Below are positions 32,801 through 47,101 of a DNA stretch of 64,000 bases, in pieces (position 1 is the first letter of the stretch; every line of letters begins with the position of its first letter). A model generated the notes under the pieces. The model was given only the letters and a program-made list of their open reading frames with translations. It had not been told where the DNA came from and did no database searches. Location of the stretch: assembly GCA_021234155.1 (NCBI GenBank), contig JAJEKV010000060.1, positions 4,736,323 through 4,800,322 on the forward strand, given 5' to 3'. Position numbers and translations under genes: made by a program. The stretch is from Isoetes taiwanensis. Taxonomy: Eukaryota > Streptophyta > Lycopodiopsida > Isoetales > Isoetaceae.

Positions 32801-34443
32801 CTACATAAGTTCTTTAGAAATGTGGGACATGAAAAGCTTCTTGAAATGGGGAAGCAGAGGAATGCCTGGAGTTACGGGACAATGAGATAAACAGCTTCTA
32901 AGCCACACCCTAGGGCGTGTCGCGATCATGCAAACAATAAGAGACAACTCTCGAAGTTCTGAAATTGAAATTCATGGCATTACAAATAGAATAAGATGAA
33001 ACAATACCTTTACACACCGGGTCGCTGTGGGAATCATAGCACACCGCTGAGATTTCGTGAATTGTAAAGTCTTCACCTACATCGCATGCGGTGCCATGAA
33101 CCGTGAGATTAAATGCACACCTTCTAAATGGCAAAAAGGTATGCTGTCCAAATTTAGCCAATCGTATATACCATCCGTGTTTGTCTATTAGTGTCAGGTG
33201 TTTATGAAATTGCATCACTAGGTTTTATTCATGTGGATATTGTCTTATGCCCCTGCAGCATGAATTTGAAAAATCGAGGGTTTCTCCCCAAAAATCTCAA
33301 CTATCCCAAAATTTGATTAGATAAAAATCCCCCGCACTTTCCGCTACCATTTTGCAAAAATCCAAAGAAACTTAAAAATAGGCTTCCAAAAAAATCCAAA
33401 AATCCAAAGAATATCAAATGTAGCTGCATTTTCCCAGCCGGTGGGCTACTAAATTCCCAGGCCTTGCCCCAAAGAGAACAAAATCTACCGTGTCCTCCAT
33501 GTGCCATAATGAAAGTGTCAATAGTACACCCACCTAGCAATAGGTGAACACCTTTGTTATTGTTTGTATTGTCCTCAAGGCCAAGATTCTTAACAACATT
33601 AGGGTGAAGAACAGTAAAAATCAAGGCCCAAAATTGTTGTTTCAACATTAGGCTTAATTAGATATTAGCGCTCGACTCTATTATGCCTTTCTAATTTTGA
33701 ACCATGTTTTTCCCTTTTTGAGGGATCTAAGCTAAGATATCACCCCACTCAATTTCTAAAACTAGATATTGTTGTTCAAAATCAAGTCTCACCCATACCA
33801 CTACTTCAAAAACCCTTTCTATCATAGCTACATGTGAACGCCGCTACCAAGAAAAATCATCTTGTATTCCATAAATGTATGTACTTTTCTTATGATATTT
33901 AATTATTTCTTAGTCATTTACTAAAAAAGGTGCAATTTGTCTAGGTCAATGGTGCCCCTCCAACACAAGATGTTGAAGAGAACAATGGTGTGCAAAATAT
34001 TGATAGGCATGATAGGATTCCCTTCTTCTTCTTCATTCAATTTTTCTTTTTAAAGGGGGTGGTTCCTTCAACTACAATCTTTAAAATTATTTTGTAAATA
34101 TTTATGTACTATGATTCTGCAGGCCCATAGCAGTTATCTTGGTGCATGCAGCTTCTTAGGGGTCACTGAGAGCCCATGTTTTTATTTTGATATATGTTTC
34201 TATTGGAAGTGCTATGTTCTACAGACTACGATCCACTAAGGACCCATGTTGTGTTTTCCCTATGTATTATTTTTGAGTGTTTACTTGAGGGACTACCATC
34301 CTAAACTATGATCATGTATGATCTATCCATGTATCTTTATATTACTTACCTAAATATGCTTGATCTTTCATAAATTAATTTTCTTGGTACTTTAACCACC
34401 TAACCCCAATGCTGAGAACAATTTTATCCTAAGGGAGGAAGAA
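26851..34443. other. long stretch without a recognisable gene
   Basis: It probably includes the decayed 3' end of the preceding gypsy relic, then AT-rich DNA with no supported coding region. Seen within: an imperfect direct repeat near 28945-29075 (AATGTTGAAAA...GATATGATG/GATGTGATG), a TCTTA pentamer run (30781-30806), and directly before 34444 a short stretch reading AENNFILRE that resembles the pol terminus of gypsy elements. Frames of 60-150 codons on both strands overlap each other and show no domain. Confidence 0.5.
30781..30806. repeat. (TCTTA)n microsatellite, possible LINE/SINE tail
   Basis: Five consecutive TCTTA units follow CCCGTAACGAAAATTCA. Non-LTR retroposons often end in a short tandem repeat, so the 100-200 bp to the left could be a retroposon 3' end. 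No coding part was recognised. Confidence 0.6.
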
Positions 34444-35128
34444 TGTGACGTTCCATGTAATTATACGGTATATATATAAATACCATGACACGTCACCATG
34501 GGTATTTTGGGGCCATTATGGATTAAATCAAAAGGGTTTAAGCTAGCTATGTTAAAATGTTAGTTAATTAGGCTAATTAATAACTCGTTGCCTTACAAAT
34601 TATTGTTAATTAGTATAATTAGGCCATTAAGGTGAGGACACCTGGATCAACTCGATTAGCTTAGGCTACTTGCCCATCTGAAAGGCAACTAAATAAGCCT
34701 TCACTCCATGCATGAGAGCTACATGTTCATCCCCAACTGCATCACTACATGGAAACCTTAAGATACATGGTTCTTAGGCCAAGATGTAAAGCTACCTTGG
34801 GGATAGCTTGAGCTTCTAGCTAACCCTTGTATGAGTAGTTGTATGATTAATCTCTATTTCATGCTCTAATTGAGGTTATGAATGGATGTATGAAGGATGG
34901 TTGTTCTCTTTCTGTTCCTCTTGTGTTGTGGAAATTAAGGGGGGTAGAGACCCGCGCACCGGGCTACTTATGCACACAAGAGCTCCTCGGCTGTGGTATA
35001 CAGGTTGAGCACCATACAAATGCATATGGTGGTGGTGAAGTGAGGTGGAACCTTGTCTAGTGGCTACAGGCTCCTATAATGTGCTAGGCTTATAGTCGGT
35101 CACCGAGGCTTCTTCATCATTCATCACA
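34444..35128 (+). repeat. probable 3' LTR of a Ty3/gypsy element
   Basis: A purine tract (AAGGGAGGAAGAA, 34431-34443) is directly followed by TGTGACGTTCC, a common plant gypsy LTR start. The best right end is TCATCACA at 35128, giving TGTGA...TCACA inverted ends and 685 bp. Upstream, AENNFILRE resembles the very end of gypsy pol. No second LTR was found for comparison, so the right boundary is tentative. Confidence 0.5.
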
Positions 35129-38100
35129 AAGAAGAAGATACAATGGTTTGAAAAATGGAGAGATAAATGCACCATAGGAACAATATCTGACTACCCCACA
35201 AAATGTAGTAAAATGTGCATAGGCAATATAGAGGATAATGGCTTACAATTTCTCATCTTAGGATAAAAACCCCGCCTCTTCTAATGAGAAATGGTCGCCA
35301 ACAAAATTTCTGGAATGTGTTGCCTCGAGAACAAGAGGTGGAGGGCTTAACGCGAATCAAGCAGACCCTAAGACGGCGAAAACCGCTAGAGGTGTCACAT
35401 GGAGAGGTGCGTGAAATGGGCCGATGGTGAGCAGTAACAGAAATCGTAGACTCTCAAAACGCATCTAAATCCCCTGCAAGCACCACAAAAACCCCTAAGA
35501 ACACCTTCGTGAATGGTTAGAGAAAACAACATGCCCGGGACCGAAAACAACACCCCCGCACTCAAGAAATTCCCAAATATGAGCTACTTAAAAAGAACAT
35601 AAATAAAAAGAAATAGCTGCCATCCCTATGTGGAAAGCATCACACAACGTGGAAAACCATTATGCGAAAAATATGCATCACCCTCAAGTGAAAACAAAGA
35701 TCACCCGCAGTGAAAAGAATGCGCATGATGTCGGCGAAAAGAAAAACATGATAAGAGCAACACCCAAAGGTGGAGAACAACAAGAGTGCACATGAACAAC
35801 AAATGTAGATAAAAAGACGCGCAGAATTTCACCTAACATGGTGGAAAGGGAGGGAAGTAAACTAAATAGAAGAAGGAGCCGGTGGAGAAGACGCCGACAA
35901 CCGAGTTTTAAAAGAGGAACGGTCCTCATATAGGAGCTCGCCCCTTCCTGTATCGGCGCATCCGGATGGCTTCTGACGATGCTATAAATGCTAGGCTTAT
36001 GGGGCCTGGCCAATGCATGTGGGTCGCATGGGTCTCATAATCTTCTAGGCCGCATGATATGTACCTATTGAAACGCCTTGGACTCGGCGGGCACGCATCG
36101 GTCGCCCTATAGATTTTGGTGGGTAAGTCAGTTATGGGTGCGTGGGCGCTAGTGGAGCCACGATCCTCTAGCCAGCCATAAAACCATCGTGCTCTTTTCA
36201 ATGATAGCAAGAATCTTTTTTTTGGGTGGATATGGGTGTGTGATGTCGGGTGGGTAGCAAAAAACGCGGACCCCAAAGACCAAAGACCAAAGACCCAAAA
36301 TACATTTTTTCCCAATCTGCCATACATTTTTTCCCACCCTTCACCTATATATATATAGTGTACCACCTATATTCTCGGCTCATTCGCTCTAGCTTCAGAC
36401 CCGCTTATACAATCATTACCCGCTTGTCACCAAGAGAATGAAAGTTTAATTTAACTGAACCACTAGACAAACGAATCTAATCCTTTCGAATTTGTAGCTT
36501 TTCCAAATCTCTTCCCTTAACTTTCTATCCGCCAAGCAACCTCGCTTAATTTATGCTTTCTATTTTACTCTTTATACAAAACAGATCAACCATGGTAAAG
36601 AAGGGGTGATTGATCCGCCAAGCAAGAATCTTAACGAACCCATTATCCGGGGTAAGCAAAAAAGCAAACAAAACAAAATTTCAAATGGGTTTAGGGTTCA
36701 ACCTCGCATCTGATTTTCGCATTCTTCCAGCCGGCGAAACGCCTTCCTTAAGACCGACCTAGCCGATTGTCAACCCAAGAAGACTTCCATGCGCATGCAG
36801 TTCCGCTGCAAACGCAGGGCTGCTCATCCCTTCCTCGGCAATTTCGAACGTGACCCTCATTTCTCAGCAGCAGAGTACAATGAAGTTTGGGATACTTAAC
36901 GGTCATTCCCCGCAAAACTTCCATTGACAAGCAGGAGCTGGGGAGCACCTAAGAAGCTCTAATAGAGCCTGAAAGGGAAAACATAAATTTAATGCTGGAA
37001 GAACGTAGAAGTTAGAAAGACAAGATCATACCTATTTGCATTCAATAAATCAGCCTCTCGTGAGCAAAGCAGATCCACAGGTTCATAAGGTTAATTAAGC
37101 AAAGAAGGTAAAGAAAGAGTAGAGCCTACAGCTAGCGTTGCAAGTGAATCGCAAGCGCGGCTCCGCCAGCAAAGGTGGCGCAGGCCGCCAGGGCCTCAAG
37201 AAACCACGCCACTGAAAAGCATAGCGTAAAGGCCAGAGGCACCTGCATTAAATTAGAAGGAGGTCATTCCATTAGGAGCTTTGCATCATAGCTCCAACAA
37301 ATTACACAAAATTTTATGGGGAGAACATATCACTGTAGAAGTCCTATGCAAAGATTTGGCAGAAAACCCTGTGGACACGCCAGGCCGGGATTTCAAGCAT
37401 TAGCGAGCTAGTTGTCCAAATTCCCCCAAAGCAAGGGAGCTTCTTCTCGTCAAGAGAAATTGCAGTAAAATTAAGACAACATCTCACGCCTTCAAGCAAA
37501 TACGTGTCCCCGATGTCGCGCTCTCCGCCGAAGCTACATCGAGCTTGAGAGAGAGAAAGACATGGCGTAGGCACATGCTCAAAGCCCTTGTTGAAATGGG
37601 TGGCCCAATAGATGAGGGGATAGTTCAACGTGGCCACTATAGTCAGCCGAGGTCAGTAAACACCGGCGCAACTTGCAAAAAGCCAAGCAAAGATTTACAT
37701 GTAATCTCACAGTTTAGGGAACTTTACAAGGAGAGCCGCTGCAAATTGCGGAGCATCTATATCCCTGCGGATATCTGTGTTGCTAATTGAGATGAGGGAG
37801 CATACCCACATGCTGGTCGGCATTCCAGGTGATTACACCTCTAAGTCCGGCTGAAATGTGGCCACTTATATCATGCGTCACCGCCTCGAGTTTGCTTATG
37901 GAGAAGACACATCAGCCTCAATGCTCGTAAAACAGCCTCCAAAGCAGTTTAGTGGAGGAATTGGGGAAGACAGCCAAGCAGAACCCCATATGCCGGGCAG
38001 CACACAAACAAATAGTTGGAGATTAAATTGACCTAGATGAGGTGGTAGCTACAACTCCGTGCATATCAACAGAAAAGCGGTGTGCTACGTCAAAACACCT

Positions 38101-41100
38101 CTTAGGTAAAAGGACCCCCTGACACAAGTCTACAAGGACTAAACCTACAAGCAAGAATGTACCAAAAAAGGTACACGCTTGTTTCCTCAAGTGGGTATAT
38201 TAGAAGCGCATTGTAGACGCGGAACAAAGACGCAGGCAGCGGGCCGGGCTGAAGACATCAAGAAGACTCGAAGCACCGGTAAAAAGACACCAACACGGGC
38301 CCAAAGTAGACCTTAGTTCCTCGACGATGCCGAGAAATACAATATAGTTCCAAATTGCAAAGAATCCCTACAAAGGCCTCCCTCTAACACCGGCGGATGC
38401 AGGGCGCATAAGGATGTTGAAGACCAATATAGTGGATGTTGTGTGAACAAGGTTGTGAGCCGACCGCTGTTTCATAAGGTCCAGTGACCAAAAGGCCCCT
38501 GAGCCCGGTGAGTGAGGGTGAGTCGATGATTCCTGCTTGATGAGGATGTGCCTATGTGACGCGGCACTAGGAAAAAAAAAAACAGCCGCCTAATGTAATT
38601 TATATGTACTGCCAGTGGCCAATTTTGTTTGCACAAGACTTGGCAAAACGACCGCTTAAAAGGTTTTTGTGTAATACCATAATATATGTTTTTTTCCCCC
38701 ATTGTGTCCTTGTAAAATTTATGAGCCGAAGTTTCAACCTAGGGATCAATACTATGCATTTGCATGTGTATGAGTAGGCGTACCACAAGTGGTGCTTACT
38801 CTAATCTCGAGGGGTCAAGATAGTGAGAGAACCTGCATGATAATGAAGAAACCAAAGTGCAAAAACAAACTCTTACATATGTGTGCAATCCAATATTTAA
38901 GTTCAAGCAGCTTATTTTACTTGTCTTATTTCCCTCACTTGGCATAATGTCCTCGGCCAGCTGCTTGGTAATTGTAGCACCACTTTGATTTTTGCAGAGA
39001 CCAAGGACCCTAAGCCACCACACTTGGTACGTTACCGATAGCCAGAAACACCCATACATTGGGGACAGTGGAGATACTAGTAAGTGATGTATCTAGCTAT
39101 GGCTATCAAGACTTCCATCACCTCGTAGCAAAGATAAAACTGTGAGTCCAACAGGTCAGCAGCGAACTTCCAAAGACGCCCGGTGATAGCACTTCCCAAA
39201 CACGACAAATTAAAGACGCATTAAGCACGCATGCGCCAGCCTTACCTGCCGCTAGTTGCAAACGCCGAGGATGGACACCCGCACTTTAAGTGCATGGTGC
39301 TTGACATAAATGGTGTAATCGCCGTATACGTCAGAGGAGAATGAATCAAAAAAATCTTGCATCCACCGCCAAACCAACTATGTTGTAAAGAAATCGCAAG
39401 TAAGTACCCTACGGCGCATCAAAGGTATCATGAGTTTGTGGAGTGGGCACTGGCAGAGGTTTGATGTTGTGGATTTGGAGTGCTTCTCTACTTCGGAATA
39501 CAAGGATATGGTGATGCATTGTTCTATCCGGCAGGACCGACATTCTCCTCAAGATATGGTCAAGAGCATTGCTATGCATGCGAGTATCCAACCAGCACGT
39601 AAAAGCAACTATTTTCAAGGAGTTGAAGGTTGTTCTTTTCGAGGATTTTCCCTCAATATCATGGTATGATTTTCTTGGTTGATGACGTACCGCGACAAAG
39701 GGTTTCTAAAACTCCCTCGCGACACACAACCGCTCCCCGCTATGCCTTCAAGGGGCAAGAAGAGGACACCTTTTTGCGTAAGTTTGTGTGTGTCCGCTTT
39801 GGAATACTTGGCCCTCATACAAGATGTGTAGAAAACGCATCTCACAAATATTGATTTCTAATCGTGATGCATGGTTGGCCCCGGAAAGATGCTTGCAAAG
39901 TAAGGGATTACCGGCTCAACAACTACACCTTGTCTCACCTACTATATCCCCACTAATGCTCCTATTGAAGTACAAAGGCAAAATGGGCTGGCACCCTTCC
40001 CCGGCGCTTAATGAGCATAGATTTGAGGACTTCGATGACTTATGAAGTAAATCCATTGTACACTACTTTGTAATATATGCATTACTTTTGTGTTATATCT
40101 TGAGTATTGAGTGATCTTTGTAAGATGTCTCAAAATGTTGAGTGCGTACAATTTTCTCAGAATATATATCAAGCTTACTCAAGAATAATACTACAAGCAT
40201 TGTTTCCAAAGACTAAAATACTCCAATGCAAAGACTACTACAAGCATTGTTTCCAATACTAAAAGACTCCAATATTCTCACAAGCATTGTCTCCAATATA
40301 ATGATCAAATTTGAGACAAGTACTAATAAGTAACTACAGCATCTGTTAAAATGATAAACAATCCAGGGTCAAAGCATATTCAACCTTCATATGGCGTAGA
40401 CCGTCAAGGATCATCCCCGTGAGTAGCCCGATCAAGGAAAATCCGTTAGTGCCGTGAACTGATTCATCCTCAAACTTGAAGTATCGACACGCGGATGATC
40501 AGACCGAAGGTCGACTCCCTTTGTCTCTCTCAAGTAGCTCCTCTAAGTACTCCATCGGGTTGACAAAGATATACAAAACCAAATTTCAACACATGTTCAT
40601 CGCATATCAAGGTTCTGGATTCTCAAATTTATCCTTGACAATTCTCACAAGGATATGCCCTCATTTAACACATTTGACCACATAGAACTGGTGATTCTCC
40701 CGATTTCCCTCCTCGGGTTACAATAAAGAAAGTTATCACCTTCCTCTATGTTTCCACTAAGCCATTCCTCCATCACCTTCAAAAATGCTCTCATCGATTT
40801 CGGCTCTTCGCATCTTCACCAAGACTTTTCTCGGGCTTTAGAGTAACATATATTTCCAATTTTTAACCTCTCTCGCTGTCTTCACACAAGATGACCCCGC
40901 TTTCCTTTCAAACAGCTACTACGTAAACAACTTAAACCTCTATGAGCCACCCTTTTGTGCTTGATTTTGGCCAAGTATGTCCCGATGTCGCGGTATTTCC
41001 TTCGGCCCCTTTCTACTCGGGTAATACCCAAAATTTGGCCTCATTCCCTATCAACATCATCCTTTCCAATGAACCAAAAGTGCCTCGCGAAAAGCTGCCA

Positions 41101-44100
41101 AAGAACTATTGCGCTCTCACATACGCATGTAGGCACATTACAAAGACATACGTTAGACAAAAAGCGTGATAAAGTACTTTGTGAAGCGTGATGAAAGCAC
41201 GCAGCGATGAATGCGCATGAAAGCATATTACCTCTGATGTCCCCCTGTCGCACCTTCATTCCAACTCATAGCTTAATTCATTGTGCATCGCTGGAAGACC
41301 TCTAAATCTCACTCCATCATACTTGAGCCGCCTCTAGTGAATGCCCCTTGAGACCGCCCCCTTGCCCATCGCTCTCCCCTTACCATGGCCGGCCCCAAAG
41401 AAATTCCATATTATTTTCCCTAGCTCGTGGTGATATTCGTGAGGAAATAGAATGGCTCAGCAGATTTGAATTACAGAACAACCATCCGACCAAACTATAT
41501 GCCCGAGAATTTACACCATTTGATACTAGCTATGAATTGTGCTTAAGACAAGCAGCTGCACAAAAAGAGTGTCATGAATCTTGTCATCACTCAAGTAAAA
41601 AATGGGTTTCCTTCAATAGCTTTCCTGATCCTGTGAGCCGCCCCATCCTATGATCCCACCCTCAACCCATCCCTTTGATACTGCATTCTCAAAGAAAATC
41701 ACTCATGTAAACAATGGTGCTATCTTGATATTGTCCAAGCACCTCTTTGAATTGCATGGCTCACACCTAGCCCTCGTAGAATTGTGTGACACCTAATATC
41801 TTCAATCTGAACAATGTGATATGAAATGAAAGCCTTTCATCGCCATTCTCTTTGTAAGATAATCTAAGAACTCGTGTTTGCCCCTTTTCTTTTTTTTTTC
41901 CCCTTTGCCATTTGAGGTCTCATCTTGTGGCCGGGCAGCTCTCGTGCCGCGGTCCCACCCCAAATGCCTTGATACTTTAATACTTTTGTTTCTTCTTCTC
42001 ATCCTGTGCCGCAGCCTTCAGCCGGTGGTCCTACCACCGCTTTGATTTCTTACTTTTGTTTCCATTCTTCTCGCCTTTTGTGCTGCAGAAATTTCAGCGC
42101 CGTGTCCCACCAGCTACCTTGACTTCTTATTTTGGTTTCCTCTTCTGGTGGCATTAGATCTTTCTCACGCTTTCACCTCGGCACTTCCTTGGTAACGCAG
42201 TCGCAACCTACCGCCAAATTTCTTTCGTTTCTCACTGAATTGCATGTTCAGTATAAAAGTAGGCGACTGGGGCTGGCAGTTGTGCATAGTAGGCCGGGCT
42301 GTGAGGATAAGATATATTAAGAGAAGATCGTGCCAAAACAACAAAGAGTATTACCTTTTCAAACGCCTTCCATTCCAAGCAAGAACCTCGCGGATTCTCT
42401 TTCTCTTGGACATATATAGGAAGACTTTTCGTACACACTTCCCGACATGTCCAAGATCAAGGCCATGTTTATACCATCTTCACCCTCGCCTGTTGCAAAA
42501 CCACGCCTCCGCAGCTCTCAGCTGCTGAGCTCATAATGTATGTTGGCCGCCGACTTCTCACCGTGTCCACGTGACCGCAGGCACTTGCACTCTTCGTACC
42601 ATGGAATCCAGCCGTGACCTTAATGCATTCAAGCATACCCCGCATACCCAACTTCATATATGGTATATGCAACAACAGTTTCCCTTTCTCGATACTTTCA
42701 CATAAATAGGCTTCAACTTCTCTAAAGCCTTAAGCAAACAGGTGTTCAGGATGTCCCTTTTGTATTGTTGATATAGCCGCAAATTGCAATGGGTGGCCTT
42801 GGTTAGAAATAGCGTAAAAAAGTTTGTATGGAAACTTATAATTGCAGGACTTCCGTATTGGTGCAGGCAAGGGATAAGAAATTGAAGCCCCATTCTCCAA
42901 CAAAGGTTCACAAATATCTTCTCTTGCAAGGAGAGACTCCCTCATTGCTTCCAGACTCTCATATGCTTTGCTTGCAAGCAGGTGAGAATCGCGACTCACA
43001 ACCTTCTCCTTTTGGAAAGGCATCAATGACCATTTCCAAGAAGGCTTCCGATTTCCACGCAGCTAGCTTGCAATGTTGGATCCTATGCAAAGTATCATAA
43101 GAAATATTGCACATGTATCAATGAACATATCCCAAAGATCACCGCCATACAAGCACTTGAAAGCATGAAGAAGCAATGTGCATGAAGACAAGAAATAGAT
43201 GTACCTACCGTACCTCGCCATAGTGGAATTGCATCTCTAATTTGTGGAAGAAGCCATCAGCTGCAAGCTGGGAGGTTCGCCTCCAAATATCATGGCCTTA
43301 GCCTCTTTAGCCGCCATTGTCTCGTTTGTTGTTGAGCAAAGACTTGGCCGGGCTTCTTGCACTCCTTGATTTGGCAAAAAGTCCGTGTTCTCAGATTTCC
43401 ATTTCGCGGTAGTGATGAACCACCCTCTTCATCACATCAGCCTTGAGTTCGTGAATGCTTTTGGTGAGCTTATTGAAGTAATCAACTACTTGCTTGGCTA
43501 CTTTCGCCTCGCGCCTCATGCTCGCGATCCTCCCCTGCTCAACCGCCGCTTCTTTTCATCTTATTCCTAATCAGATTCTCTCTTTCTCTCTGCATCCAAT
43601 TTCTTGTAAATTGCGTAGGAACCGATCTTCACGCGGATATTTCCCGTTGGATTGAATAACCAACAAATTTGGAACACCGTGATAGATTCATCGTGCCGAA
43701 AATCCAATGCTAAACGCTGCGATTGCCTCCGTGCCTGCATCGTGGAGCCATGAAATTCCCGAGAGGGAGGGATAATTGAATTGGAGGGAGAATTTTCGCG
43801 CCCATGACTAAGTAATCCAATTTGCAACGCATCACCACACCACTCGCTGGCCAAAAATCCAGCCAAAACCCACAATCAGTTATCCTAATCCGCTCATTCG
43901 CGGAGGTGGACGGTGGTTAGTACATGAAGGGCGAAAAAAATGATTTTGGGTAGCCACGCTTAAAGTACCCCTAAATTAAGCAAAAGCTGTGGTGCTTTTG
44001 CTGCTAAATCTCTGCTATAAGTATAAGGCCCGACGCATGCTTTTTGCTACCCACCAAAGCATACTTTCACCCATATATAAATACAAATATCTACTTCAAT

Positions 44101-46483
44101 GGCCATTTGGCTCGGATTATATTGTATCTATTTTCCTGATTATTCTTGCAATGACCTTATTCCTAATACTAAGTATTTTTGTAGATTGTATATTACAGGA
44201 GTCAAACCATTGTTAAAGACTCAAACAGAATAAGGCAGTTGTTAAGCCTTAATACAAAAGAAGAAAAACGTATTGTACACCTCACATTTTTAAATAAGGC
44301 ATTGCAAAAATTTAATATTAGGAGGCTTTTTCATATTGGGCTATTTGAAATGCTTGCAAGAAAGAGGGATTGAGCTGCTGGAAGAGACTACATTTTCCTT
44401 GAAGTATATTGATCAGATTAAGAGTGAAAATTAAATGTCGTTGCAAAAACTCAAATATCTTTTCTGGCCATGCCCCTCTATCCACACCCTATTGAAGACT
44501 CCATGGTGGTGAGCACCACTGCTTCCAGACCCTCGCCAAGACTTCCACATTGGCGCAAAGATCGGCTCATCCCCCTTACACACGTAGACTATGGTTCTTT
44601 CGTGATGTGTTGTCTCTATTCAATCATGGTATGAAGCTGTCATTTACTATGTATCTCTATGGGAGAAGGTCGCGAAATCCTTATAGTGCAAGTTGGTGTT
44701 GCCGGTAAAAGGGTGCGAGGGGACTGCCATGAAAAATATTCTACAAAGCAAGCACTTTGTCAGATCAAGATCGCTTTCCTCTTAGCATCATTGCACTCGG
44801 TGGTGACCTTACAAGTTCCACAAAACTTCACTTTTGTGTCGCATATATGGTGGCTTTGGGATAGGTTGCTCCACTCTAAAGTTTCTAGTATACTATGGTG
44901 ATGTTATCCACAAAAGCTCGCGGGTACCGCCTTCCGACATCGCTATGATCCTCGAGATCATAGTGATGCTCCGGCTTCTATCTTTTAGACGCTTAATTTT
45001 GAGCATTGTCTCTTTGATTGCTGCGAGGTTCAATCAAATGCGGTTCTCGGGCTACAAGGTTTGTTTACTCAACAAGACGCCGAATGCTGATGCATCCTCT
45101 TAAGGCCTCTATCCCAACGCATGGGCTCCTCGCAGCCTAAACAAAGGGCATTCCATCTTGGTTCCGCTTGGCCTTGCTATGGTCGATATGAGAAAGACGC
45201 AGACACTACATCCGCCGCATTAATTCATCTCACGGTGTTATTTTTGTTTTTTGAGGGAATCCGGTTGTTTTTTATATTATATATAAATCAAGAGTACAAT
45301 GTTTGATGTTAATAGAGAATTGCCACAGAGTAATCTCGACATCTTCATTCTCTACAAACACAAACTTATTTGTTCGGCTCCAAAAAGCCGAGCATACATG
45401 AAGCCCATATACCGCCTCAAAGCCGATAGTCATGAATATTTCTCATAAATCTCACCTTAGTAAATCCGTGAGAGTGGCTTGATGATGCCGAAAAGCCCAA
45501 GAGGCCCCCAATGAATCAAATCATGTAGCAAAATCCCATGAAAGTTTCGTAGACATTGAATAGAAGAGGGATACCTTATCGTGATAAGGTCTAGCAACAT
45601 ATCAATCACAAGAGTAACATAATGGTCAAGTTTAAAACTCAACAAAGCTCACCCATGCATATGGTGCAGGAGCATAACCAAATCAAGCATATCAAGATTC
45701 TAATTTGGCTATGAGGTTCTTGGCATAGCAAGCATTCAAAGTTAATCAAGGTGAAAACTTGAAAAACTACTACTCAAGGTATTAAAGCATCAGAGTAGGG
45801 AACTGAGTGCTTAAGAAATCATTATGCTTGCTACCAAAGCATACAACCTGGTTTCTCAGATTTCTTCCATTCCAAATCAATAAACATGTACTAACACAAA
45901 CCATTCTCCCCGCTTAACTCTAAGAATCTTTTTCTCATCACCCATAATGTACAACCGTACCTTCAAGAAAAAGAAAGAGGGAAGACGTGAGTTTGGCCCT
46001 CCAAAAAAATAAAAGAACCTTGATAGGTTGTGGGCCAGAAATCAAGAACCTCGAATCAGATCTTTCTAGCACTCGCCTAGAATTTGCTCCATCTGCGTAT
46101 CCACTCTTCTGCTTCTCAATGTGCATTTTTGCAAGAAAGCCACATCTGCAAATCGTTTTAAAGAAAATGCAGTTCACTCATGTATAAGTGATGCATCCCC
46201 GCCTCATTAGAAGCAAGAGTAAACAAAAGCCACGCAGAGGCATTACCGGCCAGACAAGTTAGGAAAACTCACGTATGCCGCTTCAAGAACCTCGGCTCGC
46301 GGAACTAAAAGGTTTTCCATGCCAGCTAATCTCGCTAGCACCTAAATTGAGTTAGAGAGCCTTGGATTTGTAGCGTTAGGCAATGATTAGGGGAGAGAGG
46401 GGCTGTCCCTCTCTCACTACGCTTCCTGTACTGCTAGCAGCTTATAGCTTCTAGCCAAGAAACCAAGATCCGCCACCACGCGG
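35129..46483. other. long stretch without a supported gene
   Basis: I found no protein domain, RNA gene or clear transposon here. Frames are short and mostly overlap on opposite strands. A frame at about 41400-41640 (GDIREEIEWLSRFELQNNHP, TPFDTSYELCLRQAAAQ) looks somewhat protein-like but is isolated and matches nothing I know. A run of TA repeats near 36346-36357 precedes a CT-rich segment and could be a promoter, without a gene to support it. Confidence 0.45.
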
Positions 46484-47101
46484 GTGTTATTTTCACGGGT
46501 GGCCCGTAAAAAGATATTGACAAAGATATTCGGCAAGTGTTCCTCCCTTGAATTAGAAATGATGGAACGATCTCGATTCAAAGATCTTCGAATTGGCTCT
46601 TATCGTTGGGGCCTCCCTATTCCCGAGTGGGGTACATTGTGCTCTAGGCTCGTGGCTCCTCGTGGGGTATCTTTTATGCTTACACGTTTAGATGAGACAC
46701 GAAATTTTGTACTATCTCGACACAAACTTTTGGCTTTCGTTCCCAAAAAAAAAAAAAAAAAAAAGGGCCCAAACTTAAGAAAATTCATTGATCCTAGGAT
46801 AGGATATATCCGAACCATTGATCTTGATATTGTCCATTGTCCTAAACTGAGAAAGGCCTTTGCCAAGGGGTTTAATCATGTACTCAATCTTTCATTTAAT
46901 GTCAACCAATTTATGACTAAATTTGCTAGTGCTTATGTCCATAAATTTGAGTTACTAGATCTTATTGATGAAGATATTTTCAATATCATACAAGTGCTTA
47001 CACAATATGCCCACATGGATATTGTAGAATTCAAGAGCAAGATGACTTCCAAAAGATACTTATGGAATGATCAAGAAGTGATTAGGATCAAAGCGCGTTG
47101 A
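46484..47101 (+). CDS. unrecognised 205-codon ORF interrupted by a poly(A) tract
   Basis: One of the longest uninterrupted frames in an otherwise featureless stretch. The N-terminal part (RSRFKDLRIGSYRWGLPIP, RGVSFMLTRLDETRNFVLSR) is followed by a run of seven Lys encoded by 20 consecutive A (46745-46764). The C-terminal part then reads DPRIGYIRTIDLDIVHCPKL, RKAFAKGFNHVLNLSFNVNQ and FMTKFASAYVHKFELLDLID. The text looks like real protein and vaguely recalls the region upstream of the polymerase in Penelope-like retroelements, but I cannot confirm this. The A tract could be an old retroposon tail or a slippage site. No neighbouring gene or splice signals help. Confidence 0.35.
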   Translation: MLFSRVARKKILTKIFGKCSSLELEMMERSRFKDLRIGSYRWGLPIPEWGTLCSRLVAPRGVSFMLTRLDETRNFVLSRHKLLAFVPKKKKKKKGPNLRKFIDPRIGYIRTIDLDIVHCPKLRKAFAKGFNHVLNLSFNVNQFMTKFASAYVHKFELLDLIDEDIFNIIQVLTQYAHMDIVEFKSKMTSKRYLWNDQEVIRIKAR

